A stretch of DNA of 64,000 nt from Myxococcales bacterium (GTDB taxonomy: Bacteria; Myxococcota_A; Polyangia; Haliangiales; Haliangiaceae): assembly GCA_947483555.1 (NCBI GenBank), contig CANKMW010000027.1:1-64000 (forward strand). The letters are read 5' to 3'. Under the pieces are notes generated by a model, which did no database searches, was not told the DNA's origin, and worked only from the letters and a program-made list of their open reading frames with translations. A program made the translations under genes and the position numbers. Of this stretch, positions 19,078 to 32,862 are shown one piece after another (within the stretch, counting starts at the first letter, position 1; each line of letters starts with the position of its first letter).

Positions 19078-20648
19078 TGGTACCTCGGCAGGTTGTCGAG
19101 CACGTGGGCGGCGGCGCGGGTGGCGAGCGCCATGATGGTCTCCATCGGGTTGACGCCGATCGGGGTCGGAAACAGGCTGGCGTCGCACACCATCAGACGG
19201 TCGGCGTCGTGGACCAGGCCGTAGCCGTCGGTGACCGAGCGCGTGCGATCGGTCCCCATGGCGGCGGTGCCCATCATGTGGACGGTCACCACCTCCATCG
19301 CCGAGCGCTTGATCGTGCGCGTGTACAGCGCCCGGGTGTCGTCGTGGGACCGCAAGGCCGGTACGCCGGCGAACGGGGTCACGATCGAACGGGCGCCGGC
19401 GGCGAACAGGAGCTCGGAGAGCAGCGCGACGCCGCGGATCAGCTTCTCGGCGTCGAGCTGGGCGAGTTGATAGAACGCCTGCGGCCGGCCGCTGATCGTG
19501 CGCACGCGACCGGTGGCGCTGTCCTCGCACAGCATGCCGGCGATGACCGTACGGTCGTACTCGGCCATCAGGCGGCCGAGCGCGGCGCCGCGCTGGTGCG
19601 AGGTCATCGCGACGATGCTGGGTGGGATGTTGACCGCCGCGAACAGCAGGCCCTCGCCCTCGAACTCGCGGACCTGATAGGCCTGGTGCACGCCCTCCCA
19701 GCCGCGGACCGGCTCGTCGAAGACGGCGGTGAGCTTCACGTTGGGGTGCAGCGACAGGTTGTGGCCCAGCCGTCCCGACGGTGACCGCACGCCCGAGCGG
19801 GCCAGCAGCGCCGGGGTCTGGATCGCGCCGCACGCCGACACCACCAGCTTGGCGCGCACGACCACCCGATGGCCGCGGGCGCCGCTGGGCCCGGTCGCCG
19901 GGTCGCCGACGACGTGACCCTGGACTCCGATCGCCCGCTTGCCGTGCATCAAGATCTTGTCGATCTTGACGTCGGAGAGGAGCCGGGCGCCGAAGTGAAG
20001 CGCGCGCGGGATGTAGCTGACCAGCGCCGACTGCTTGGCGCCGGTCGGGCAGCCGAACGCGCAGTTGTTGGAGCCGGCGCAGTGGACCTGATTGCGCAGG
20101 TTGGGGATCACCTTCCAGCCCTTGGCGTCGGCGCCCCGCTTGAGCAGCGCGTTGTCGACGCCGATGGTTTCCGGATCCTGGTGGCGGACGTTGATGCGTC
20201 GCTCGACCCGGGCGAAGAACTCGTCCATGTCGGGCATCTCGATGTGTTCGAGGCCGGCCTCGCGCCGCCAGCGCTCGAGGATGCGTTCGGGCGTCCGCCA
20301 CGACATACCGCCGTTGATGACCGTCGAGCCACCGACCGCGCGGCCCTCCTGGAACATCACCGGCGGGTCGCCGATCGCGATCGAGGCGCCGCCGTCGCGG
20401 TACAGCTGGCGCGTCATCGCCGAGGCCTCGGCGGTGAAGTCGCGGGTCGTGTAGTAGCGACCCTCCTCGATCATCACGACGTCGAGGCCAGCCTCGGCCA
20501 GCTCGGCCGCCAGCGTGGCGCCGCCGGCGCCCGAGCCGATGATGACGACGTCGGCGTCGAGCACGGTGTCGCCGTGCAGGGTCGATCGCGTCGAGACGTT
20601 GTCGGGGACCCGGTCCTGGTGCAGGGCGGTCCTGGGTAGCGCCACCAT
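19074..20648 (-). CDS. GMC-family FAD oxidoreductase
   Basis: A 524-residue flavoenzyme. The Rossmann FAD motif VVIIGSGAGGATLAAELAEAG lies near 34-54, followed by the GMC signature VGGSTVINGG near 100. A Cys cluster, NNCAFGCPTGAKQS, is like that in long-chain alcohol oxidase-type GMC enzymes. The C-terminal motif has HMMGTAAMG and GVNPMETI, matching the catalytic His/Asn region. It should oxidise an alcohol, with substrate unknown. No signal peptide. It is coupled on both sides: TGATG with the preceding gene and ATGA with the following gene. The FadR-type regulator at the head of the operon makes a lipid-derived substrate plausible. Confidence 0.9.
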   Translation of the reverse strand: MVALPRTALHQDRVPDNVSTRSTLHGDTVLDADVVIIGSGAGGATLAAELAEAGLDVVMIEEGRYYTTRDFTAEASAMTRQLYRDGGASIAIGDPPVMFQEGRAVGGSTVINGGMSWRTPERILERWRREAGLEHIEMPDMDEFFARVERRINVRHQDPETIGVDNALLKRGADAKGWKVIPNLRNQVHCAGSNNCAFGCPTGAKQSALVSYIPRALHFGARLLSDVKIDKILMHGKRAIGVQGHVVGDPATGPSGARGHRVVVRAKLVVSACGAIQTPALLARSGVRSPSGRLGHNLSLHPNVKLTAVFDEPVRGWEGVHQAYQVREFEGEGLLFAAVNIPPSIVAMTSHQRGAALGRLMAEYDRTVIAGMLCEDSATGRVRTISGRPQAFYQLAQLDAEKLIRGVALLSELLFAAGARSIVTPFAGVPALRSHDDTRALYTRTIKRSAMEVVTVHMMGTAAMGTDRTRSVTDGYGLVHDADRLMVCDASLFPTPIGVNPMETIMALATRAAAHVLDNLPRYQ

Positions 20649-21157
20649 CAGGCTCGCTCCTTCTTCTGGGACCGCGGCCGCAGCGGATCGGGGGCCAGGA
20701 TCGCCGCCTCGGCGCGCCGCACGTCGTCGCCGTACACGGTCAGGCGGCGGCGCTTGACCTGGTCGATCCACTGCTGCGGCCGATAGCCCAGTCGCTCGAG
20801 CATGGCGGGCTGTTCGTAGCAGCCGAACTTGAGCAGCTGGCCGACCGCCTTGGCCAGCTCGCTCTCGATGGGGGTCGGCCCGTGCTCCCAGCGCGCGAAC
20901 CAGCGCTCGGCGAGCGCCAGGGGCAGGCGATGGGCGCGCCGGCCGCGACCGGGCCACCACAACACCGCGCTGACGTCGTACGTGGTCAGGCCGAGCACCA
21001 GCCCACGCCGGAACAGCGGCGGCACCACGCTCATGGTCAGCGCGACGTGATCGACGATATCGGCGCCGAGCCCGAGCTCCATGGCCTCGGGTGGGCACAC
21101 CACCGGCACCAGGCTCTCGAGCACGCGCCGGACCTGCGGCGGGTGTTGGTAGCTCAC
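20648..21157 (-). CDS. Unknown protein between the FadR-type regulator and the GMC enzyme
   Basis: A 169-residue protein without signal peptide. It has a moderately hydrophobic helix near 40-65 (VALTMSVVPPLFRRGLVLGL) and a helical C-terminus including KFGCYEQPAMLERLGY. Position and size recall the small accessory subunits that accompany some GMC dehydrogenases, but no Tat signal is present and I do not recognise the family. Start GTG overlaps the FadR-type gene stop as GTGA; its own stop overlaps the GMC start by one base. Function is inferred only from this tight coupling. Confidence 0.7.
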   Translation of the reverse strand: MSYQHPPQVRRVLESLVPVVCPPEAMELGLGADIVDHVALTMSVVPPLFRRGLVLGLTTYDVSAVLWWPGRGRRAHRLPLALAERWFARWEHGPTPIESELAKAVGQLLKFGCYEQPAMLERLGYRPQQWIDQVKRRRLTVYGDDVRRAEAAILAPDPLRPRSQKKERA

Positions 21158-21912
21158 GCGATCATCTCCAGGGCTCGGGTCAGCGCGGCATCGTGGCGCT
21201 CGAGGTAGGCGTTGACCAGCGCGGCGGCCTGGTCACCGTCGCCGCGGTCGATGGCATCGAGGTACGCGGTCGAGGCCTCGACGTAGTCGTCGGGGACGCG
21301 GACCTGGTTGGTGACCGCGGCCGCGATCTCGATGTAGACGCCGGACACGCGGTTGAGCATCCACACCGCCGGCAGGAAGCCGGCGGCCTCGACCACCGCG
21401 CGCATCACGAGGAAGTCCTCGCGCACGAACGCCGCCGGCGCGTGGCGCGCCGACCAGGCGCGGGCGAGCTGAACCCGGGCCACCACCGTGCCGGTGCCGC
21501 CGGCGAGCCGGGGCGCGACCAGCTGCGCGACGTCGCGCATGATCAGCCGACGTAGCGCCAGCAGATCGAGCAGGAGCCGGCCCGTGGTCGGCATCGTCGG
21601 CGACGGCCGCGCGTAGCGCAGGTAAGCCGGCAGGACCTCGATCGACCAGTCGGCGAGCGGACACACCACGATGCCCGATCCGCGGCGGGGCTCGACGAGC
21701 TGCCACTCGCCGAGCTGGCGCAGCGCCTCGCGCAGGGTCGGACGGCTGGCGCCGAGCAGCTTGGAGAGCTCGCGCTCGGCGGGTAGGCGCACGCCCGGCG
21801 GATACTTGCCGCGCATGATGTCGGCGAGCAGCGCCTCGAGGACGCTTTCGATCGCCGTGCCGTGACTGCTGTTCGGAGCGGCGGTCGTGGTAGTGTCGAT
21901 GCTGAGGGTCAT
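21154..21912 (-). CDS. FadR-subfamily GntR transcriptional regulator
   Basis: A 252-residue regulator with an N-terminal winged helix (about 16-85) containing LPAERELSKLLGASRPTLREALRQL, the recognition signature of FadR-type GntR proteins. The C-terminal all-helical effector domain (about 100-250) resembles FCD/FadR_C folds. It is the first gene of the GMC operon and sits 3 bases downstream of a perfect palindrome in which both halves match a FadR-like TGGTnnnACCA core, so autoregulation is likely. ATG at 21912 is chosen over an in-frame TTG that lies inside the operator. Confidence 0.88.
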   Translation of the reverse strand: MTLSIDTTTTAAPNSSHGTAIESVLEALLADIMRGKYPPGVRLPAERELSKLLGASRPTLREALRQLGEWQLVEPRRGSGIVVCPLADWSIEVLPAYLRYARPSPTMPTTGRLLLDLLALRRLIMRDVAQLVAPRLAGGTGTVVARVQLARAWSARHAPAAFVREDFLVMRAVVEAAGFLPAVWMLNRVSGVYIEIAAAVTNQVRVPDDYVEASTAYLDAIDRGDGDQAAALVNAYLERHDAALTRALEMIA

Positions 21913-21914
21913 GG

Positions 21915-21940
21915 GTGGTCTTACCAACTGGTAAGACCAC
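21915..21940. promoter_or_regulatory. Palindromic operator of the FadR-type regulator
   Basis: Perfect 26-bp inverted repeat: GTGGTCTTACCA, two bases (AC), TGGTAAGACCAC. Each arm carries a TGGTnnnACCA-type core known from FadR and relatives; the right half plus flank reads AACTGGTAAGACCACTT. It ends 3 bases before the regulator ATG, with a TAACTA hexamer just upstream that may be the -10 box. Confidence 0.8.
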
Positions 21941-22028
21941 TTTAGTTATGAGTTGGGCCGATCGCAAGGGGACCTGACCACATTCGTGGGACAGCGGTCC
22001 AAGTGCCTGTCATAGCAGGCAGGTCGGC

Positions 22029-22058
22029 TTGACGCTGCCGTCGGGCGATGAGTAGGTT
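22029..22058 (+). promoter_or_regulatory. lon promoter
   Basis: TTGACG (22029-22034), 18-base spacer, TAGGTT (22053-22058), preceded by TGA as in extended -10 elements. The -10 ends 7 bases before ATG 22066, so the transcript should be leaderless. A TGCCTG-CAGGCA inverted repeat lies at 22004-22021. Confidence 0.6.
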
Positions 22059-22065
22059 TCGTCTC

Positions 22066-24471
<2,406 letters not shown>

Positions 24472-24541
24472 CCGTTGGCTCGATCGTGATCGCGCGGTCG
24501 GTCATGGCTGCGGTCTTCGCTTCGGAGTGCGCGTTGACCAG

Positions 24542-24570
24542 TTGACGGCACCTTGCCTGGTGACTAGGTT
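24542..24570 (+). promoter_or_regulatory. dnaK promoter
   Basis: TTGACG (24542-24547), 17-base spacer, TAGGTT (24565-24570), again with TGA just upstream of the -10. Boxes are identical to those of lon. A leader of about 35 bases follows, with a weak GAGG before the ATG. Confidence 0.6.
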
Positions 24571-24611
24571 GCGCAGCACACAAGCGGCAACCCCTTCGAG
24601 GTTCATCAGTC

Positions 24612-26534
<1,923 letters not shown>

Positions 26535-26710
26535 TCACCGCGCCGGCGGGCGGCCGTGGCGGACCTGGACCGCGGCGGTCGCCTATCTGATGAATCCTCG
26601 GCACTTCCTGGCAGGAGTTCGGCGCCCTGCGGGCCCAACCTCGTGGGCGGCCAGGTCGCGCCGGCAAGCGAAGTCTTGCGCACGGTCGTGGTCCACTGGA
26701 ACAATGAGGT
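26535..26710. other. Intergenic gap dnaK-mepA
   Basis: No gene, repeat or convincing terminator seen. Near the right end TTGCGC (26678-ish) and AACAAT (just before the GTG start) could form a weak promoter for the endopeptidase gene. Confidence 0.3.
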
Positions 26711-27529
26711 GTGATCCGGTTCCTCGCGCTGGCGGTGATCGTCGGGTTGTCGGCGTGCGCCGAGCTCGGCGTGGTCGGCGATGGCACCACGGTGTCGTGG
26801 GGGCCGCCCAACGAAGGGCTGCTGATCGATGGCGTCCGGCTGCCGCCCGCAGGTGAGGGCTTCGTGGTCCATCCCCGCTGGCTGGCGCGTGGCACCCAGT
26901 GGGGAACCGACGAGCTGGTCGACACCATCGGCCACGTCGGCCGGGCGGTGTCGGCGGCCCACCCCGGCAGCCGCGTCGCGGTCGGCGATCTGTCGATCGC
27001 CGGGGGCGGCCGGTCGCCGCACCATCGATCGCATCAGACCGGACGCGACGTCGATCTGGTGTTGTTCGCGCGCGACGCCGCCGGCCACCCGGTCGATTCG
27101 ACCGAGATGCGTCACTTCGGCGACCACGGACGCACCGTCGATGCCGGCCCGCCGCTACGGTTCGACGCCGCGCGGACCTGGACGGTGGTGCGGGCGCTGA
27201 TCGAGGCTCCCGGGCCGGGGGTCGCCAACATCTTCCTCTATGCGCCGCTGCGCGACCTGGTGCTCGATCACGCCCGCGACAGCGGCGCCCCGGACGCCAT
27301 CGTCGACCTGGCGGGGCAGATCATGGCGCAGCCCGGAGATTCGGCGCCCCACGATGATCACATGCACGTGCGGATGTTCTGCTCCGCCGCTGACGCGACG
27401 TGCAGCGACTATTCGGTTCGCGTCGCGCCCAAGAAGGCGCGGCCGACGGCGGCCGAGGCGGCCATCGCCGCCGAGCTGGCGCGCCGCCCGCGGGTCGGCT
27501 CGATGCTGCACTTCGGACCGCGCTGGTAG
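26711..27529 (+). CDS. MepA-like murein endopeptidase lipoprotein
   Basis: Predicted peptidoglycan hydrolase of the penicillin-insensitive murein endopeptidase (M74) family, which cuts D-Ala-meso-DAP cross-links in the periplasm. 272 residues: signal peptide with lipobox LSAC (Cys16), then the metal-binding motifs HQTGRDVDL (about 110-118) and HDDHMHVR (about 217-224), which supply the zinc ligands. The start is GTG; an AACAAT hexamer ends 5 bases upstream. The lipobox implies membrane anchoring, unlike soluble E. coli MepA. Convergent with the next gene across a REP-like element. Confidence 0.88.
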   Translation: MIRFLALAVIVGLSACAELGVVGDGTTVSWGPPNEGLLIDGVRLPPAGEGFVVHPRWLARGTQWGTDELVDTIGHVGRAVSAAHPGSRVAVGDLSIAGGGRSPHHRSHQTGRDVDLVLFARDAAGHPVDSTEMRHFGDHGRTVDAGPPLRFDAARTWTVVRALIEAPGPGVANIFLYAPLRDLVLDHARDSGAPDAIVDLAGQIMAQPGDSAPHDDHMHVRMFCSAADATCSDYSVRVAPKKARPTAAEAAIAAELARRPRVGSMLHFGPRW

Positions 27530-27540
27530 CCGCTCAGGGT

Positions 27541-27595
27541 GTCCCTTCGACTCGGCCGCGCAGCGCGGCCTCGCTCAGGGTGAACGGTCGAAGGA
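27541..27595. repeat. REP-like palindromic element
   Basis: CCCTTCGACTCGGCCGCGCAG followed by the inverse, GCGGCCTCGCTCAGGG, giving a stem of about 15 bp, then a second CGAAGG-type half. It exactly fills the gap between two convergent genes and could end both transcripts. Confidence 0.85.
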
Positions 27596-28105
27596 TAGTG
27601 GACGCACGCTCTGCGTGAGCCGATCGAAGGTGCGCCCCATGGACGCGCGGTCGCCGGGCGAGTCGGCGGCGAGGATCACGCTGACCACCGAGTCGCCGAC
27701 CACGATGACGGCGTGGCGCAGGTAGGAACGGCCGCTCTGGTACTCGAGCTCCGGCGTCCGCGTCTGTTCCTGTGACGTGATCTCGAACCCGGCGCCGACC
27801 AGGTGGGCGCGCAGGGCGGCCGCGGCCGCCGCCGGATCGCGGTTGCAGAACGCGGCACCGCCGCGACAGTCAGCCGCGATGGGGTCGATCGTCAGCGCGA
27901 TGCGCACCCGCGGCTTCGAGCGGCTCATCCACACCATCGAGCGCGGATATCCACTCGACTCGGTGATGCGCCAGCCGCGCGGCAGGGTGGCGCGGAGCCC
28001 GTACGCCTCGGAGACGTAGCTCGCGCCATCGATGTCTGCGGGCGTCGCGATCGGCGCGCTGAACGCGACGACCAGCAGCGCGGCGAGTCCGGAACGCGTC
28101 GTCAT
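27575..28105 (-). CDS. Secreted hypothetical protein
   Basis: A 176-residue protein with signal peptide (about 1-24, LAALLVVAFSAPIATP). The mature part has YGLRATLPRGWRI near the start, a pattern of small periplasmic or outer-envelope proteins of unknown function, and one Cys pair (near 80 and 87). Its 3' end overlaps the REP-like element, so the last codons (RPLSFDRSP) derive from it. A TAGGCT lies 11 bases before the ATG. Confidence 0.7.
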   Translation of the reverse strand: MTTRSGLAALLVVAFSAPIATPADIDGASYVSEAYGLRATLPRGWRITESSGYPRSMVWMSRSKPRVRIALTIDPIAADCRGGAAFCNRDPAAAAAALRAHLVGAGFEITSQEQTRTPELEYQSGRSYLRHAVIVVGDSVVSVILAADSPGDRASMGRTFDRLTQSVRPLSFDRSP

Positions 28106-28151
28106 CGTCGACGACCAGCCTACTTGAAGTGCCGCCGAGACGAGCGCGATG

Positions 28152-28182
28152 GGGCCTGTCCTGAGCCTGTCGAAGGGCGTGA
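28152..28182. repeat. Partial REP-like element
   Basis: Short variant: GTCCTGAGCCTGTCGAAGGG without the long inner stem of the other copies. It lies between divergent genes. Confidence 0.6.
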
Positions 28183-28256
28183 AGCGGGGCGCGCGGCGAC
28201 GCGACTACCTGAACAGAGTAGCAGCGGAATACTTGACTCTTTCGCCTTGTGTATCG

Positions 28257-28346
28257 TTGACCGACTCCATTCACACGAATACAGTGACACTACTTACCGG
28301 GGACGATCAGATTCGAGGGGCTTCCATGGCGCACTACTCGCCATGG
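28257..28346 (+). promoter_or_regulatory. Promoter and leader hairpin of the MerR-type gene
   Basis: TTGACC (28257-28262), 17-base spacer, TACAGT (28280-28285). The predicted leader of about 90 bases holds a perfect 8-bp stem, CCATGGCG-cactact-CGCCATGG (28324-28346). The hairpin could be an operator or an attenuation element. Confidence 0.55.
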
Positions 28347-28384
28347 CTCTCCTCCCGTCGCGTTCCGCTCTGGGGGATCACGCC

Positions 28385-29146
28385 ATGACCGGGCCTGCCA
28401 CGCCGTCGCTCCACGCGAGCGACATCGAGTCCGCGCCGCCGTACGCCCAGCACGGCGGACCGCGCTACGCGCTCGTCGGTGACGAGCTGGTGGCGTCGGT
28501 GTCGAGCGATCCTCGCAGCCGCGAGCTGGCGGCCGGTGTGGTGGCACCTCGCCGACGCGGCGATCACGGCGCCGCCGGCGCCGCCGCCCGACCCGCGCCC
28601 GCCGGGTTCCTGAACCCCGATGACCTCCGCCAGCTCGAGGAGCTGCACGGCGAGGGCATCACGGCGGTCCAGATCGTCGACGCGTTCGTGTCGCGCGGCG
28701 TCCGCTTCTCCGAGGCCAGCTTTCGAAAGTACGTCCAGCAGGGGCTGTTGCCGCGCAGCCGCCGGGTCGGCCGCAAGGGCAAGAACAAGGGCTCCCTGGG
28801 GCTGTACCCGGCCAAGACCGTGCGCCGCATCAACGAGGTCAAGCGGCTGATGGGCGAGGGCTACACGATCGAGGAGATCCAGGAGCAGTTCCTGCAGTTC
28901 ACCGACCTGGTCGAGAACGTCGACGAGGCGGTCGTCGAGCTGGTCGCGCGCCTCGACGAAGGCGTCGCGTCGGAGCGGCTGGATCCGCAGGCCCGCCGCG
29001 CGCTGGCCAAGGAGCTGGGCGAGGTGCGGCGCCAGGCCAGCGAGGTGGTGGAGCGTCTCGGCTTGCTGGCCCGCCGGGTGGCCGCGCCGCGGTCAGCGCA
29101 GCTGCGCCGCAGCGGCGCCGCCGGTGCCGCCGAGGACCTGCTGTGA
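28385..29146 (+). CDS. MerR-family DNA-binding regulator
   Basis: A 253-residue protein. After a disordered N-terminus, a MerR-like winged helix spans about 80-160: LNPDDLRQLEELHGEGITA, then SFRKYVQQGLLPRSRRVGRKGKNKGSLGLYP, with a helical region (INEVKRLMGEGYTIEEIQEQFLQ) and a C-terminal coiled coil (about 180-235). The start ATG has GGGGGA 8 bases upstream; an in-frame ATG at 28345 in the leader hairpin is a possible alternative. It is followed after 85 bases by a sigma-region-4 protein, and the two probably act together. Effector not evident. Confidence 0.8.
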   Translation: MTGPATPSLHASDIESAPPYAQHGGPRYALVGDELVASVSSDPRSRELAAGVVAPRRRGDHGAAGAAARPAPAGFLNPDDLRQLEELHGEGITAVQIVDAFVSRGVRFSEASFRKYVQQGLLPRSRRVGRKGKNKGSLGLYPAKTVRRINEVKRLMGEGYTIEEIQEQFLQFTDLVENVDEAVVELVARLDEGVASERLDPQARRALAKELGEVRRQASEVVERLGLLARRVAAPRSAQLRRSGAAGAAEDLL

Positions 29147-29231
29147 CGGCGAGCAACCGGCGACCACCACCGGCGGTCGCGCTGGCAACGATTCCACGAC
29201 GGCACGAGGGCACTGAACCAGGAGAAGCACC

Positions 29232-29813
29232 ATGAGCGCCGAGAACCAAGACGAGGACGAGGCCGAGGTGGCGATCGAAGCCGATGCCGACGACGGCGAC
29301 GGCGACGAGACGTCCGACGACGGCGACCACGCAGGTGAGGCCGCCGGTGATGTGCCGGAGGTCAGCCGCAAGGTCCGCCGCCGGCGGACGCGGACCCGGC
29401 CGCGCTCGAAGACGATCGCGATGAAGCGGCTGACCCGGGAGGAGCTGCGCCTGGGCGCGATCATGTTCCCGCCCGTCGACGTGCCGCGGCCGCAGACCCG
29501 CGCCGAGTGCCGCGAGGAGGCGCGCCCGTGCCCATGGGTGGCGTGCAAGTTCCACCTCTACCTGGACGTCAACCCCGAGACCGGGTCGATCAAGATCAAC
29601 TTCCCCGAGCTCGAGCCCTGGGACATGCAGGACACCTGCTCGCTCGACGTCGCCGAGCGCGGCGGGATCACGCTCGAGGAGGTTGGCGAGATCATGAACC
29701 TGACCCGCGAGCGCATCCGTCAGGTCGAGGTTCGGGGGCTGCTCAAGCTGAAGATGTGCTCGCCGTCGCCCGAGGAGATCGGCGCCTGCCTGGTCCGGCG
29801 ACCGGGTCAGTGA
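29232..29813 (+). CDS. Protein with sigma70 region 4-like DNA-binding domain
   Basis: 193 residues. N-terminal acidic stretch (Asp/Glu-rich, 1-45), a basic patch RKVRRRRTRTRPRSK (48-62), a Cys-containing segment ARPCPWVACKFHLYLDV (about 97-113), and a C-terminal helix-turn-helix GITLEEVGEIMNLTRERIRQ matching sigma70 region 4.2. Regions 2 and 3 are absent, so it is not a complete sigma factor. AGGAG lies 7 bases before the ATG. I recall similar proteins in myxobacterial genomes but know of no defined role; an RNA polymerase-associated regulator is inferred. Confidence 0.8.
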   Translation: MSAENQDEDEAEVAIEADADDGDGDETSDDGDHAGEAAGDVPEVSRKVRRRRTRTRPRSKTIAMKRLTREELRLGAIMFPPVDVPRPQTRAECREEARPCPWVACKFHLYLDVNPETGSIKINFPELEPWDMQDTCSLDVAERGGITLEEVGEIMNLTRERIRQVEVRGLLKLKMCSPSPEEIGACLVRRPGQ

Positions 29814-29892
29814 CCGCCCTGAGCCGCGCCATCACCGTCGAGATGGGCGTGGGGTCTGGTGCTGATCCCCGTACTCTGGTAACAGCGCGCTC

Positions 29893-31497
<1,605 letters not shown>

Positions 31498-31570
31498 GCG
31501 GCGCGGACCTGGTTCGCGGTGCGGGTGGCGGCGGTCGACATCCGGGACCGACGGTGGTAACTCCGCGGCG

Positions 31571-32848
31571 ATGAAGATCCTCGTGGTCGGAAGCGGAGGG
31601 CGCGAGCACGCGCTGGCGTGGCGCCTGGCCAAGGGCGGCCACGAGCTGGTGGTGGCGCCCGGCAACCCGGGCATCGAGGCGGTGGCGACCTGCGTGCCGG
31701 TGGCGGCCATGGACCTCGACGGCCAGGTGCGGCTGGCGATCGAGCGCGGCGTGGATCTGGTCGTGGTCGGTCCCGAAGCGCCGCTGTGCGCCGGCCTGGC
31801 CGATCGATTGCGGGCCGCCGGCGTGCCGACCTTCGGACCGGGCGCCGACGGGGCCCGACTCGAAGGATCGAAGGCGTTCTCGAAGCAGCTGTTCGCGCGT
31901 CACGGCATCCGCACCGCGGCGTTCCGGGTCTGCGGTTCGGTCGCCGACGCCGATCTCGCCATCGCCGAGCTGGCGGCCCTCGCGGCGCCGGCCCGGCGGG
32001 GCGTGGTCGTGAAAGCCGATGGCCTGGCCGCCGGCAAGGGCGTCGTGGTGGCCGACGATGCCGACCAGGCGCGCGCGGCGGCGCGCGACATGTTCGACGG
32101 CCGCTTCGGCGACGCCGGAGCCCGCCTGGTGATCGAGCAGCGCCTCGGTGGCCGTGAGGTGTCGGTGATGGCGCTCACCGACGGCATCCGCGTCGAGATC
32201 CTGGCGCCGGCCGAGGACCACAAGACCTTGCTCGATGGCGACCGCGGGCCCAACACCGGCGGCATGGGGACGGTCTCGCCGGCGTGGATCGACGACGCCA
32301 CGCTCGCCCGCGTGCGCGACGAGGTGCTGTTGCCGACCGTGGCCGGGCTTGCCAGCGAGGGCGTCGACTACCGCGGCGTGCTCTACGCCGGCATCATGAT
32401 CGACGACGCCGGCGCGCCCTGGCTGCTCGAGTACAACTGCCGGTTCGGCGATCCCGAGACCCAGCCCGTGATGGCGCGGCTCGAGGGTGACCTCGGCGCG
32501 GTGCTGCACGGGGCGGCGACGGGCGAGCTGGTGCCGGGCGCGCTGACCTGGGACCGGCGCGCCGCGGTGTGCGTGGTGGTCGCCGCGGCTGGCTATCCCG
32601 AGTCGCCGCGGACCGGCGATGAGGTCACCGGCCTCGACGCCGGCGCTGACCTGACGGACGTGATCGTGTTCCACGCCGGCACGGCGCGGCGGGGCGGGGC
32701 GGTGGTATCGGCGGGGGGCCGCGTGCTCGGCGTGACCGCGATCGGCGACGATGTCGGCGCGGCGCGGGTGCGGGCCTACGCCGCCGTCGAGCGCATCGGC
32801 CTGGCCGGCAAGCAGTTCCGCACCGACATCGGCGCGCGCGGAAGGTGA
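31571..32848 (+). CDS. purD: Phosphoribosylamine-glycine ligase
   Basis: PurD joins phosphoribosylamine and glycine using ATP. The 425-residue product starts with the N-domain motif VVGSGGREHALAW (5-17) and has the ATP-grasp core with KADGLAAGKGV (about 147-157) and LEYNCRFGDPETQ (about 287-299). Standard length. ATG with TAACTC 7 bases upstream. It lies 73 bases after purH; both appear able to start their own transcripts. Confidence 0.97.
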   Translation: MKILVVGSGGREHALAWRLAKGGHELVVAPGNPGIEAVATCVPVAAMDLDGQVRLAIERGVDLVVVGPEAPLCAGLADRLRAAGVPTFGPGADGARLEGSKAFSKQLFARHGIRTAAFRVCGSVADADLAIAELAALAAPARRGVVVKADGLAAGKGVVVADDADQARAAARDMFDGRFGDAGARLVIEQRLGGREVSVMALTDGIRVEILAPAEDHKTLLDGDRGPNTGGMGTVSPAWIDDATLARVRDEVLLPTVAGLASEGVDYRGVLYAGIMIDDAGAPWLLEYNCRFGDPETQPVMARLEGDLGAVLHGAATGELVPGALTWDRRAAVCVVVAAAGYPESPRTGDEVTGLDAGADLTDVIVFHAGTARRGGAVVSAGGRVLGVTAIGDDVGAARVRAYAAVERIGLAGKQFRTDIGARGR

Positions 32849-32862
32849 TAGCCTGGCGGCCA

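Noticed and set aside
22048..22065. ATG at 22048 as the lon start.
   Set aside because: It lies between the predicted -35 and -10 boxes and has no ribosome binding site.
29814..29892. A purine riboswitch before purH.
   Set aside because: The gap is short and no conserved aptamer core is visible; the -10-like element next to the ATG leaves no room for a leader.
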